From Paenibacillus ehimensis NBRC 15659 (GTDB taxonomy: Bacteria; Bacillota; Bacilli; Paenibacillales; NBRC-103111), in assembly GCF_004000785.1 (NCBI RefSeq), contig NZ_BILX01000047.1:1-48522 (forward strand): a stretch of DNA of 48,522 bases, in the 5' to 3' direction. A program made the position numbers and the translations under genes. The first letter of the stretch is position 1. Each line of letters opens with the position of its first letter. The notes under the pieces were generated by a model, which was given only the letters and a program-made list of their open reading frames with translations, was not told the origin of the DNA and did no database searches. This document shows positions 26,023 through 34,877 of the stretch, piece after piece.

Positions 26023-27468
26023 ATGAAAGTGTTATTTGCCGCGTCAGAAGCCGTACCTTTTGTCAAAACGGGAGGACTTGCCGATGTCATCGGCTCGCTG
26101 CCCAAGGAGCTGGCGAAGCAGGGGATCGACGTCCGGGTCATCCTGCCCAAGTACGAGGACATTCCGGCACGTTTCACCGAACGGATGGAAACCGTCACTT
26201 CCTTTACTCTCCGGATGGGCTGGAGAAACTTGTACTGCGGCATTCAAAAGCTGGAGCACGAGGGAATTACGTTTTATTTTATCGACAACGAGTATTATTT
26301 TCGGCGCAAGGGCTGCTACGGCTACGGTGACGATGCGGAGCGGTTCGCTTTCTACTGCCGCGCGGTCCTTGACGCGCTGCCGCATATCGAGTATATGCCG
26401 GACCTGCTTCACTGCCACGACTGGCAGGCCGGCATGATTCCGGTGCTGTACAGGGCGCATTTCAGCCATCAGCCGTTGTACTCCCATCTCAAAACGATCG
26501 TTACGATTCATAACCTGAAATACCAGGGCGTCTTCGGCAAGGAGCAGTTCCAGGACTATTTTGCTCTGGGCGAGGAGCATCTGCACGGGTATGCGCTGGA
26601 GATGCACGGCGGAGCGAGCTTCCTGAAGGGCGGCTTGCTGTACTCGGATTATATTACGACCGTCAGCCCGACGTATGCGGAAGAAATCCAGACGCCGTAT
26701 TACGGGGAGCTTCTCGACGGGCTGCTGCGGAGCCAAAGCGGCCGGCTGCAAGGCATTTTGAACGGAATCGATTACGAGGAATTCGATCCGATGACGGACC
26801 CGCATCTGGAGGTCAACTACCGAGATTCTTATGCGAAAAAGCAGGCGAACAAGCTGAAGCTGCAGGAGCGGCTGGGCTTGCCGGCCGACAAGGACGTGCC
26901 GTTGATCGCGCTGGTGACGCGTCTGGTCGACCAGAAAGGGCTTGCGCTTATTGACCGGGTGATCGCCGAGCTGATGGCGCTTGATGCGCAGTGGGTCGTG
27001 CTGGGGACCGGAGAGCCGCGGTTCGAGGACCTGTTCCGCTGGGCCGCTGGCGCGTTTCCGGACAAGCTGTCGGCGCAAATTTTATTCGACGAAGCGCTGG
27101 CCCGCCAAATTTATGCCGGGTCGGATCTGTTCTTGATGCCCTCGTTGTTCGAGCCGTGCGGGATTGGCCAGCTGATCGCGATGCGGTACCGCTCCGTCCC
27201 GATCGTCCGCGAAACCGGCGGGCTGCGGGATACCGTGATGCCCTATAACGAAACGACCGGGGAAGGGACCGGCTTCAGCTTTGCGAATTATAACGCCCAT
27301 GACATGCTGTATACGATCGAACGCGCCGTCCGGTTATACCGGGAGCCGGAAGTGTGGACGAATCTGATGAACAACATCAAGAAAAAAGATTTCAGCTGGC
27401 GCAGATCAGCTCAGCAATATGCCGACTTGTACCGTCAATTGGCGGTTACATCCGACGTTGGGCAGTGA
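26023..27468 (+). CDS. glgA: Glycogen synthase (ADP-glucose, GT5)
   Basis: A 481-residue GT-B enzyme that lengthens alpha-1,4-glucan from ADP-glucose. The N-terminal sugar-nucleotide motif VPFVKTGGLADV (11-22) contains the KTGGL loop. HCHDWQAGMIP, TVSPTYAEE and the C-terminal MPSLFEPCGIGQLIAMRYRSVPIVRETGGLRDTV carry the acid-base and donor-site residues of the family. The binding site AAAAGGAGGGAGAGG precedes ATG 26023. It is the last gene before a strong terminator; no glgP follows, unlike the B. subtilis glgBCDAP order. Confidence 0.95.
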   Translation: MKVLFAASEAVPFVKTGGLADVIGSLPKELAKQGIDVRVILPKYEDIPARFTERMETVTSFTLRMGWRNLYCGIQKLEHEGITFYFIDNEYYFRRKGCYGYGDDAERFAFYCRAVLDALPHIEYMPDLLHCHDWQAGMIPVLYRAHFSHQPLYSHLKTIVTIHNLKYQGVFGKEQFQDYFALGEEHLHGYALEMHGGASFLKGGLLYSDYITTVSPTYAEEIQTPYYGELLDGLLRSQSGRLQGILNGIDYEEFDPMTDPHLEVNYRDSYAKKQANKLKLQERLGLPADKDVPLIALVTRLVDQKGLALIDRVIAELMALDAQWVVLGTGEPRFEDLFRWAAGAFPDKLSAQILFDEALARQIYAGSDLFLMPSLFEPCGIGQLIAMRYRSVPIVRETGGLRDTVMPYNETTGEGTGFSFANYNAHDMLYTIERAVRLYREPEVWTNLMNNIKKKDFSWRRSAQQYADLYRQLAVTSDVGQ

Positions 27469-27496
27469 ACAAACCAGCATCTTCCCGAATAGAGCG

Positions 27497-27543
27497 AAGG
27501 CCGGGCAGCACCTTGTGTGCGTACCCGGCCTTCCTCTTTTTTT
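27497..27543 (+). terminator. Terminator of the glycogen operon
   Basis: AAGGCCGGG (27497-27505) pairs with CCCGGCCTT (27524-27532). After CCTC, a T run follows (27537-27543). Confidence 0.85.
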
Positions 27544-27546
27544 AAA

Positions 27547-27768
27547 TCAGGCACCGTCCGGGCCTTCTTCATAGTACATGGTCTCCCGGTTAAAGGAGCG
27601 GTTAATCGCCAGAAAGGCGTGCATCAGTTCGAACAGCTCGGCCTGGTTCAGCACCAGCGCCGGCCTGCCTTCCGATCCCGCCGTGTCCGAAACCTGAAGC
27701 AGGATCGACTTGTACGCCGGATTCATCCGAATCTCGAACTGATCTTTTTTAAGCACGCTTTCCCACAT
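27547..27768 (-). CDS. Small protein of unknown function
   Basis: A 73-residue soluble protein starting MWESVLKKDQFEIRMNP. It has alternating beta-like and helical segments (SILLQVSDTAG, ALVLNQAELFELMHAFLAINR) and no signal or membrane segment. I do not recognise the family. ATG 27768 is 12 bases after GAAGGG; a TTG at 27780 would add four residues but would abut that site. The gene lies between the glycogen terminator and mntH on the opposite strand, convergent with glgA. Confidence 0.55.
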   Translation of the reverse strand: MWESVLKKDQFEIRMNPAYKSILLQVSDTAGSEGRPALVLNQAELFELMHAFLAINRSFNRETMYYEEGPDGA

Positions 27769-27907
27769 TGTCTCATCCAACCCTTCGCTATCGATGGTCG
27801 CTCCGCGATGGAACGCCGTTCCTACGATATGCGCCGCTGCGCGGATGTATTCCCGCTAGATTCTCAGTTCAGGTTTTATTCCCGCCGCGCCATCTAAAAA
27901 ATAATTC

Positions 27908-27935
27908 TTGACGAAAACGAATAGACGAGTAAAAT
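27908..27935 (+). promoter_or_regulatory. Promoter of mntH
   Basis: TTGACG (27908-27913), a 16-base spacer and TAAAAT (27930-27935), each 5 of 6 to consensus. It lies in an AT-rich block (27895-28020) and gives a leader of about 165 bases. Confidence 0.65.
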
Positions 27936-28039
27936 TTTTAGTATAGAATTATTTTAATCTGAATATTATTTCAAAGACTATTTTTTTACCCTAAAAGTTG
28001 CGCTAGGACAACAAATTTAGCCCGGGACATGAATGTTAG

Positions 28040-28057
28040 ATGATGACATCATTTTTT
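28040..28057 (+). promoter_or_regulatory. Dyad plus T-run in the mntH leader
   Basis: ATGATGACATCAT (28040-28052) is a perfect palindrome around a central A and is followed by a T-run to 28057. As RNA the hairpin would have only five weak pairs, so an operator for a metal regulator such as MntR is as likely as an attenuator. No match to a known MntR site was recognised. Confidence 0.3.
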
Positions 28058-28105
28058 GACTGGGGCATCTTGTTGCTGGACTATAGACGGATTGAGGTGT
28101 GGATC

Positions 28106-29497
28106 ATGAACGAAGAACTGGGTGTACAAACAAGAATCGAACAAAGCCCGAGAGCAAAAAGAAAAGAGCGTAAGGAGAACGGCAGCGGCTGGAGATTGGA
28201 AAGAACACAGCATTCGCTGCCTGAAGTATACCGTTCCTTGAAAATCCCGACGAGCGGAAGCTGGATCAAAAAGTTTCTTGCCTTTGCCGGACCCGGTTAT
28301 TTGGTCGCCGTAGGGTACATGGACCCGGGAAACTGGGCGACGGATATTGCCGGAGGCTCCTTGTTCGGTTACTCGCTGCTGTCGGTTATTCTGATCTCGA
28401 ATCTGATGGCGATCCTGCTGCAGGCGCTTGCCGGGAAGCTCGGCATCGTCACCGGACGGGATCTCGCTCAAGCGTGCCGCGACCATTACAGCAAGCCGGT
28501 ATCGATGATGCTGTGGGTGCTGTGCGAGCTGGCCATTGCGGCGTGCGATCTGGCCGAAGTGATCGGCTCCGCCATTGCGCTGCAGCTGCTGTTCGGCATC
28601 CCACTGCTGTACGGCGTCATGATCACCGTGCTGGACGTGCTTCTCGTGCTGCTGCTGCAAAACAAAGGCTTCCGCTACATCGAAACGTTGGTAATTGTGC
28701 TGATTGCGACGATCGGCGCCTGCTTCGCGGTCGAAATCTTTTTGTCCAAGCCGGACATCGGCGGCATTGCCCGCGGATTCGTTCCGACGGCGGAGATTGT
28801 GACCAATCCGGCGATGCTGTACATTGCCATCGGCATTTTGGGAGCAACCGTGATGCCGCATAACTTGTACCTTCATTCGTCGGTCGTTCAGACGCGGCAA
28901 TTCGAGCAGACGACGGCCGGGAAGCGGCAGGCAATCAAATACGCCACTTGGGACTCGACCATCGCCTTATTTTTCGCGCTTTTCATTAATGCGGCCATTC
29001 TGATCTTATCGGCTGCGACCTTTCACCGGGCGGGCTTAACCGAAGTGGCGGAAATCAACGACGCCTATCAGCTGCTGACGCCGCTGCTGGGAACTGCCCT
29101 CGGAAGCATTTTGTTCGGCGTAGCGCTGCTGGCTTCCGGACAAAACTCGACGTTAACCGGGACGCTGGCCGGACAGATCGTCATGGAAGGCTTCCTCAAC
29201 TTCCGGATGCCATCATGGCTGCGCCGCTTGATCACGCGGCTGATTGCGATCATCCCTGCCGTCATCGTCACGGCGATTGCGGGAGAGAGCGGGACGGCGA
29301 AGCTGCTCATTCTCAGCCAGGTGATCTTATCTTTCCAATTGTCGTTCGCCGTCATCCCGCTCGTGAAGTTTACGAGCGACAAGAAGAAAATGGGCGAGTT
29401 CGTTAACGCTCCATGGTTGACGGTCTTATCCTGGATCGTCGCGATCTTTATCGCCGTTTTGAACATTTACCTGCTCTACGAAACGTTCGCGGGCTGA
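28106..29497 (+). CDS. mntH: NRAMP-family divalent metal (Mn2+) proton symporter
   Basis: A 463-residue membrane protein with about 11 hydrophobic helices, which imports Mn2+ (and other divalent metals) with protons. The first helix holds the metal-binding DPGN motif (Asp73-Asn76, [10 protein letters not shown]). Helix 6 holds the second metal motif [13 protein letters not shown] 28106 is preferred, with GAGGTG upstream; an earlier in-frame ATG at 28040 falls inside a palindrome and lacks a binding site. Residues 1-50 are a basic, polar cytoplasmic extension ([13 protein letters not shown]), longer than usual in the family. The promoter lies in an AT-rich stretch upstream. Confidence 0.92.
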   Translation: MNEELGVQTRIEQSPRAKRKERKENGSGWRLERTQHSLPEVYRSLKIPTSGSWIKKFLAFAGPGYLVAVGYMDPGNWATDIAGGSLFGYSLLSVILISNLMAILLQALAGKLGIVTGRDLAQACRDHYSKPVSMMLWVLCELAIAACDLAEVIGSAIALQLLFGIPLLYGVMITVLDVLLVLLLQNKGFRYIETLVIVLIATIGACFAVEIFLSKPDIGGIARGFVPTAEIVTNPAMLYIAIGILGATVMPHNLYLHSSVVQTRQFEQTTAGKRQAIKYATWDSTIALFFALFINAAILILSAATFHRAGLTEVAEINDAYQLLTPLLGTALGSILFGVALLASGQNSTLTGTLAGQIVMEGFLNFRMPSWLRRLITRLIAIIPAVIVTAIAGESGTAKLLILSQVILSFQLSFAVIPLVKFTSDKKKMGEFVNAPWLTVLSWIVAIFIAVLNIYLLYETFAG

Positions 29498-29619
29498 CCG
29501 CTTGGGAGTGGGAATTGGATGCTCTACATTACGCTCTAATTGGTTCTTTTATACCGGCATATTTTCCTGTATAGTGGAAAGAATAATGCAATTTTCGATG
29601 GCAGGAGCTGGAATAAAAG

Positions 29620-30297
29620 ATGAGCAAGATTGTTTCTCTCAATGTGGGCAAGCCGCAATCCGTTTCGTTTGAGAAAAAGGAAGTGTCCACGGGCATATAT
29701 AAGCATCCGGTTGCGGGCGAGGTGTTCCTCTCTTCCTTGAATTTCGACGGGGACGGGCAGGCGGATCTTGTGCATCACGGGGGTATTGATAAAGCGGTGT
29801 GCGTCTATCCTTACGAGCATTATGCTTATTGGTCCAAGCAGCTCGGAAGAGAGCTGCACTACGGCGCATTCGGAGAAAATCTGACGACGCAGGGCTTGCT
29901 GGAAGACGATCTCTGTATCGGGGATACGTTTCGGGTGGGCGGCGCGGTTCTGCAAGTCAGCCAGCCGCGGCAGCCTTGCTTCAAGCTGTCGGTCAAATAC
30001 GGCGAGCCCAAGCTGCCGCTCTGGGTGCAGAACACCGGCTATACCGGCTATTACTTCCGGGTGCTGCAGGAAGGAAACGTTGCCGCAGGAGACGAGCTAA
30101 TCTTGCTGGAGCGTCATCCGCACGGCAGAACGGTGGCGTTCGCCAACCGCATTATGCATCATGAGAAGCACAACGCAGAAGGAATGCGTGCCATGCTGGC
30201 CGTTGATCAATTGTCCGACAGCTGGCGCAAAACGTTCGAGAAACGGCTGGGCGGCATCCAAACCGATACAAAGGAACGGTTGACCGGCCAAGCCTAA
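29620..30297 (+). CDS. MOSC-domain protein, YiiM/YflK-like
   Basis: A 225-residue protein with a MOSC domain (about 30-170): GDGQADLVHHGGIDKAVCVYP, FGENLTTQGL and the conserved Cys120 in QPRQPCFKL, the likely molybdenum-cofactor ligand. A C-terminal three-helix segment follows, as in the YiiM group, which reduces N-hydroxylated bases and other N-oxides. ATG 29620 follows GGCAGGAGCTGG. The gene stands alone and shares a two-way terminator with the convergent nitroreductase gene. The reaction is inferred from E. coli YiiM relatives. Confidence 0.82.
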   Translation: MSKIVSLNVGKPQSVSFEKKEVSTGIYKHPVAGEVFLSSLNFDGDGQADLVHHGGIDKAVCVYPYEHYAYWSKQLGRELHYGAFGENLTTQGLLEDDLCIGDTFRVGGAVLQVSQPRQPCFKLSVKYGEPKLPLWVQNTGYTGYYFRVLQEGNVAAGDELILLERHPHGRTVAFANRIMHHEKHNAEGMRAMLAVDQLSDSWRKTFEKRLGGIQTDTKERLTGQA

Positions 30298-30328
30298 TAA
30301 ACCGGAATCCGGCGGCTTCGGCTCCATG

Positions 30329-30379
30329 AAAAAAGGACGTGTCCACATATGATAAACAGCATGGGACACGTCCTTTTTT
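30329..30379. terminator. Two-way terminator
   Basis: AAAAAAGGACGTGTCC (30329-30344) is exactly complementary to GGACACGTCCTTTTTT (30364-30379). A 16-pair stem with A and T ends serves both the MOSC gene and the nitroreductase gene. Confidence 0.9.
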
Positions 30380-30389
30380 GCGATTCGGC

Positions 30390-30953
30390 TCACAGCCACG
30401 TCGTTTTATCCGCGAACGGCGTCCGCTTCGTCGGAGCAGCTTCGCCTTCGGGGTAGCCGACGCATAGCGTGGCTATGATTTTTTGCCCTTCCGTCGCGCC
30501 TACAAAGCGGCGAAGCCGTTCGTCCCGGACCAAGCCGACGCCCCGGGTTCTCCAAACCATCCCCAGGCCAAGCTCGCCGGCGGCCAGCCACATGGAATGG
30601 ATGGCGCAGGCGACGGCATATTCGTTGTCCTCGGACGCTTCCGCGTCGCCCGGCACAATATCCGACGCGACAACGATAAGAAGCGGCGTGTTCCGGACCG
30701 CCGTCATGGAAGCCTCGATCAGCTCGGGCTTCGTAGGGAAGCGCTCCTGCAGGAAGGTAAGCGCCAGCTCAGTGTAGCGTTCCTTGGCCTCGCCACGCAC
30801 CACATAGAAGTGCCACGGCTCTCGAAGCCGGTCGTTCGGCGCCGAAGTCGCGGCCTCCAGCAGCTGTTCGATCTTTTCCGTTTCGACTTCGCGGGCTTGA
30901 AAATTGCGCACGGCTCTACGGCGGCGCAGCGCTTCCGCAATCGTATGATTCAT
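30390..30953 (-). CDS. Nitroreductase-family FMN oxidoreductase
   Basis: A 187-residue flavoprotein of the small nitroreductase fold (YdjA-like length). FMN-contacting segments are RRRRAVRNFQ near the N terminus, APNDRLREPWHFYVVRG and the C-terminal IIATLCVGYPEGEA. It reduces nitro or quinone compounds with NAD(P)H in relatives; the true substrate is unknown. ATG 30953 is chosen because GGGAGGA lies 9 bases upstream; a TTG six codons earlier would overlap that site. It is a single gene ending at the shared terminator. Confidence 0.85.
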   Translation of the reverse strand: MNHTIAEALRRRRAVRNFQAREVETEKIEQLLEAATSAPNDRLREPWHFYVVRGEAKERYTELALTFLQERFPTKPELIEASMTAVRNTPLLIVVASDIVPGDAEASEDNEYAVACAIHSMWLAAGELGLGMVWRTRGVGLVRDERLRRFVGATEGQKIIATLCVGYPEGEAAPTKRTPFADKTTWL

Positions 30954-31065
30954 GAGTTCCGTTCCTCCCAACCGGTCCGATTAATGATAGAATGAATGAT
31001 GATCAACGCTTATTGTATGCTTTTTCCGATAGGTTTTCAATCCGCAGCGTCCGCTCCCTACCCGG

Positions 31066-31094
31066 TTGCCTATGTCAAGGTCCAATGCTACAAT
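31066..31094 (+). promoter_or_regulatory. Promoter of the cardiolipin synthase gene
   Basis: TTGCCT (31066-31071), a 17-base spacer and TACAAT (31089-31094). The start would be near 31101, about 40 bases before the gene. Confidence 0.6.
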
Positions 31095-31141
31095 GAGAGA
31101 ACCATAAGGTCCGCTGGGCAGCAAAAAAGGTGGCTGGCAGG

Positions 31142-32587
31142 TTGAACATCTTCGGAAATTTATACTTCGTGCTTTCGTTTATCAACATCATGTTTGCGTT
31201 TGCCGTCATCTTCCTGGAGCGACGAAATATCGGAGTCACGTGGGCGTGGCTGATGGTCCTGCTGTTTTTGCCGGGGATCGGATTCGTCGCCTATTTGCTA
31301 TTCGGGCAAAACCTCAGCAAGCGCAAAATTTATAAAGCGCAGGAAGCGCAGCTGCACAACATGGCGCTGCTGGTCGAGAAGCAGATTGAAGCGGTCGCTA
31401 GGCGCAGGATCGAATACCACGATCCGGTTATGGCCGATTACCACGACATGATCTATATGAATTTGCAGAACGGCTACGCCTTTTTTACGCAGGATAACCG
31501 GATCGATATTTTTACGGAAGGCAACCGCAAATTCGATTCGCTCTTCGAGACGATCGCCGGGGCGAAGCATCACATTCATCTAATGTATTACATCGTCCGG
31601 GACGACGGACTGGGCCGGAGGCTGATCGCCGCGCTCAGCGACAAGGCGAAGGAAGGCGTGGAGGTTCGTTTTTTATACGACGATATCGGCTGCGCGGGAC
31701 TATCCAAGCATTTCTTCAAGCCGCTTCTGGCGGCGGGCGGGCAGGCATCCGCCTTTTTCCCGTCCCGCATTCCGTATGTGAACATGCGGCTGAACTTCCG
31801 GAATCACAGGAAGCTGGCGATTATCGACGGAACGTGCGGATACATCGGCGGCTTTAACGTCGGGGACGAATATCTGGGGCTGGACTCGCGGTTCGGCCCG
31901 TGGCGGGATACGCATCTGCGCATCGAAGGAAGCTCCGTCCTCCAGATGCAGGCGCAGTTCATTATGGACTGGAACCTGGCTTCGCGGATTAAGCTGAACC
32001 CGATCGAGGAGTATTTCCCGCTGCCGCCTCACGAAGGGGATGCCGGGGTGCAAATCTTGTCGAGCGGGCCCAATAACGACCGGGAGCAGATCAAGAACGC
32101 ATATATCAAAGTGATCAACTCCGCCAAGGAGTCCGTTTATTTGCAGACGCCGTACTTCATTCCCGACGAAAGCCTGCTTAACGCGATAAAAATGGCTGCG
32201 TTATCCGGAGTCGACATCAAAATTATGCTTCCCGCCGTGCCGGATCATAAAATCGTGTATTGGGCGTCGTTCTCGTATTTGGGCGACCTGCTCGATGTCG
32301 GCGTCAAGTGTTATTTGTATCACCGGGGCTTCATTCATGCGAAGACGATTGTAGCGGACGGCAAGGTCGGTTCCGTCGGAACGGCGAACATCGATATCCG
32401 CAGCTTTAAGCTTAATTTTGAAGTCAATGCTCTGATATACGGGGGGAATACCGCGTCCAAGCTGAAAAAAATATTTGAGCACGATTTGAAGCACTGCACG
32501 GAATTGACGCTGGAGCGGTATTACAGCCGTCCGCGATTTCATCGAGCGCGCGAGTCGGTCACCCGGCTGCTGTCGCCGATTTTATAG
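31142..32587 (+). CDS. cls: Cardiolipin synthase
   Basis: A 481-residue membrane phospholipase-D-type enzyme that condenses two phosphatidylglycerols to cardiolipin. Two N-terminal helices (about 5-25 and 32-55) anchor it. Two HKD motifs are complete: NHRKLAIIDG (His222, Lys224, Asp229) and HAKTIVADG (His399, Lys401, Asp406). Length equals B. subtilis ClsA. The TTG at 31142 has AAGGTGG 8 bases upstream; an in-frame GTG at 31130 would overlap that site. Single gene with its own promoter and terminator. Confidence 0.92.
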   Translation: MNIFGNLYFVLSFINIMFAFAVIFLERRNIGVTWAWLMVLLFLPGIGFVAYLLFGQNLSKRKIYKAQEAQLHNMALLVEKQIEAVARRRIEYHDPVMADYHDMIYMNLQNGYAFFTQDNRIDIFTEGNRKFDSLFETIAGAKHHIHLMYYIVRDDGLGRRLIAALSDKAKEGVEVRFLYDDIGCAGLSKHFFKPLLAAGGQASAFFPSRIPYVNMRLNFRNHRKLAIIDGTCGYIGGFNVGDEYLGLDSRFGPWRDTHLRIEGSSVLQMQAQFIMDWNLASRIKLNPIEEYFPLPPHEGDAGVQILSSGPNNDREQIKNAYIKVINSAKESVYLQTPYFIPDESLLNAIKMAALSGVDIKIMLPAVPDHKIVYWASFSYLGDLLDVGVKCYLYHRGFIHAKTIVADGKVGSVGTANIDIRSFKLNFEVNALIYGGNTASKLKKIFEHDLKHCTELTLERYYSRPRFHRARESVTRLLSPIL

Positions 32588-32913
32588 CTTGTTTGATCGC
32601 ATACGCCGCAACCTTGCGCCTTGTCTTCCGGACAGGCACAGGGTTGTTTTTTTATGGCGGGAACAGCTTCATGAAAAATTTTACGCTAAGCGCCTCCTGA
32701 GTTGTAGAAACTAACGATTATAATCAGCCTCCCTACTGGGGAAAACGCTTGGTAAAATTATAGTGGGTATAGCTTTCTGCAATTCATGAGAAATTTATTA
32801 AAGAGTTAGCCAGTAATGAAATTTTCTGTAAAAAATAGGGATGTACAATGAGGACATTACAGCCCGGATTCCATACGAAAGTTAAACAAAAATGAAATGG
32901 AGGAAACCCAAAA
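32588..32913. other. Gene-free stretch between cls and the protease gene
   Basis: It holds the cls terminator at its left end and then an AT-rich block with two weak promoter candidates. One resembles a sigma-B site, with GCTT (32747-32750) 14 bases before GGGTAT (32765-32770). The other has TACAAT (32844-32849) with no good -35. No coding signal is seen. Confidence 0.4.
32609..32653 (+). terminator. Terminator of cls
   Basis: CAACCTTGCGCC (32609-32620) pairs with GGCACAGGGTTG (32635-32646) with one mismatch and one G-T pair, then a T7 run (32647-32653). Confidence 0.85.
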
Positions 32914-33936
32914 ATGCCAAATTTCAGCTTTATTCCGTTTACCGTCGAATCTACGTTTACTGCCGCCAATGAAATTCCGGAAGGCGTGAAAATGATCCAA
33001 GCCCCGGAAATTTGGGAGGAGAGCAGGAAAGGAACAGGCGTCGTCGTGGCTGTGATTGACAGTGGCTGCGATGTGAACCATCCCGATTTGAAAGACCGGA
33101 TTATCGGCAAGCAAAATTTTGCTCAGGGCGAAGGCGGCGTGGACGATGTGACGGATTACAGCGGCCATGGCACGCATGTAGCCGGAACGATAGCCGCAGC
33201 AGAAAACAATAACGGAGTACTGGGCGTGGCTCCCGGGGCAAAATTGCTTATTTTAAAAGTGATGAAACGTTTTCAGAGGAACGGTCAAACCGTCTTTGGC
33301 GCAACCAATGAAAGCATTGCACAAGCTTTGCGATACTGCGTGACATGGAGAGGCCCCAACAACGAACGGGTCCGGGTCGTCAATATGTCCTTGGGCGGAC
33401 CGGAACATGACCCTGAATTGCATAAGGCGGTCCAAGAAGCGGTACTGAGTGACATCTTGGTTGTTTGCGCGGCAGGAAACGAAGGGGATTTTAACAGGGG
33501 AGGCGATTGCAGCCCCGTTGGGGATGAATTTAGCTACCCGGGCGCTTACCCGGAAGTGGTGTCGGTAGGGGCCATCGGTTTGGACGGGAAATTCCCATGC
33601 TTTCCGAATACAAATTTGGAAGTTGATGTCGTGGCGCCGGGAGTTAATATTTTGTCCACGTATACCAATCCCCCATACGCCAAGCTTAGCGGGACGTCGA
33701 TGGCTTCGCCGCATGTGGCCGGGGCCGCGGCTCTGCTCATCAATTGGTGCGAGCAAAAATTCGGAAGGCCCTTTACGGAACCGGAAATTTATGCGCAGTT
33801 GATTAAAAGAACCGATGCGCTTGGGAATGACCCGAAGCTTGAAGGGAATGGTTTACTTATTTTGACCGGTAGATGCTCAGCTTCTTCTGAACGTTCCGGC
33901 CTGATTGAGACACGTGAACCGGTTTTATCACGTTAG
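32914..33936 (+). CDS. isp: Intracellular subtilisin-family serine protease
   Basis: A 340-residue S8 protease without a signal peptide. The triad is Asp49 (VIDSGCD), His85 (SGHGTHVAG) and Ser262 (GTSMASPHVAG), with oxyanion Asn189. PEGVKMIQAPEIW and ELSYPGAYPEV-like segments match B. subtilis IspA. The N terminus reads NFSFIPFTVES; in intracellular subtilisins a LIPY-type segment here blocks the active site until removed, so FIPF is its likely counterpart. An insert, KRFQRNGQTVFGATNES, lies after the LKV strand. The TGGAGGA site is 14 bases upstream. Codon use looks more A/T-rich than the flanking genes, which could mean a different history. Confidence 0.9.
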   Translation: MPNFSFIPFTVESTFTAANEIPEGVKMIQAPEIWEESRKGTGVVVAVIDSGCDVNHPDLKDRIIGKQNFAQGEGGVDDVTDYSGHGTHVAGTIAAAENNNGVLGVAPGAKLLILKVMKRFQRNGQTVFGATNESIAQALRYCVTWRGPNNERVRVVNMSLGGPEHDPELHKAVQEAVLSDILVVCAAGNEGDFNRGGDCSPVGDEFSYPGAYPEVVSVGAIGLDGKFPCFPNTNLEVDVVAPGVNILSTYTNPPYAKLSGTSMASPHVAGAAALLINWCEQKFGRPFTEPEIYAQLIKRTDALGNDPKLEGNGLLILTGRCSASSERSGLIETREPVLSR

Positions 33937-33992
33937 AGCGGAGAATATTTTTATAATCATTGAATAAAATGAAGATTTGCTCCATAATGAAT

Positions 33993-34044
33993 AGCGAAGC
34001 CCGTCGTACGCTTTGGCGTTGCGGTGGCGCGGCGCTATTTTTTT
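33993..34044 (+). terminator. Terminator of the protease gene
   Basis: AGCG (33993-33996) pairs with CGCT (34033-34036). Further pairing lies inside across a small internal loop and a bulge, about 14 pairs in all. A T7 run follows (34038-34044). Confidence 0.5.
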
Positions 34045-34072
34045 GTTTCGTAACTTGACGGAGGTGAAAAAC

Positions 34073-34843
34073 ATGGCTCAATCTGCTCCAACCGAGTTCG
34101 AATATTACTTGAACGAGACCGAGCAGCCGTTTGCCGGATGGGATTTTTCGCATCTTACCGGTACGGGAAGAATGCGGGAGTTTCCGCTTCGGTGGAATTA
34201 TTACGTTCACGTCCGGGAACGGCTGCCCGTCGTGCGGTCGCTGCTTGACATGGGTACGGGCGGGGGAGAGTTCCTCGCTTCGCTTGCGCCGCTTCCGGCC
34301 GATACGGTGGCAACCGAAGGCTACGAGCCGAACATTCCGATTGCCGCGGCTCGGCTAAAGCCGCTTGGCGTACCTGTCGTGCCTGTGAAAGACGACGAGC
34401 GTCTTGCTTTGGAGGACGCCCGATTTGAATTGGTCATTAACCGTCACGAGTCGTACGCTCCGCAGGAAGTCGCCCGCATCCTGAAGCCGGGCGGAACGTT
34501 CCTTACGCAGCAGGTCGGCGGAGACAACGACTGTGAAATCAACGATTGGCTCGGCGCACCGCCGTTCGAGCTTGCCGATTGGCGTCTTGAAGTGGCGGCG
34601 GAAGGACTGGAGCGCGCCGGGCTGCGCATCGTATTCCGCGATGAGGAACGGACGAAGACCAGGTTTTACGATATCGGAGCCATCCTTTATTACCTTCAAG
34701 CAATCCCTTGGCAGATTCCGGATTTTTCCGTACGGAAGTATGAGGCCCCCTTGAGAGAAATACATGCCCATATCCGCAAACACGGTTATATCGATGTGAC
34801 GTGCAGCCGGTTTATTTTGACGGCCGTCAAAGTCATGGCATGA
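34073..34843 (+). CDS. Class I SAM-dependent methyltransferase, small-molecule type
   Basis: A 257-residue methyltransferase. Motif I is SLLDMGTGGGEFLASL, the acidic loop follows at VATEGYEP, and ARFELVINRHESYAPQEVARILKPGGTFLTQQVGG is the typical motif IV to VI region. ARILKPGG marks the type 11 group acting on small molecules, quinones or lipids. The C-terminal third (KTRFYDIGAILYYLQAIPWQIPDFSV) is found in a family of unknown substrate. GGAGGTG is 6 bases before ATG 34073. nagA starts 34 bases after its stop, so the two could share a transcript. Confidence 0.82.
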   Translation: MAQSAPTEFEYYLNETEQPFAGWDFSHLTGTGRMREFPLRWNYYVHVRERLPVVRSLLDMGTGGGEFLASLAPLPADTVATEGYEPNIPIAAARLKPLGVPVVPVKDDERLALEDARFELVINRHESYAPQEVARILKPGGTFLTQQVGGDNDCEINDWLGAPPFELADWRLEVAAEGLERAGLRIVFRDEERTKTRFYDIGAILYYLQAIPWQIPDFSVRKYEAPLREIHAHIRKHGYIDVTCSRFILTAVKVMA

Positions 34844-34877
34844 TTGGAATACCATTATACTGGAGGTCGTACGTCCT

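Noticed and set aside
27895..28105. Manganese riboswitch (yybP-ykoY type) before mntH
   Set aside because: The conserved loop sequences were not recognised in the leader; only the AT-rich block and the palindrome are visible.
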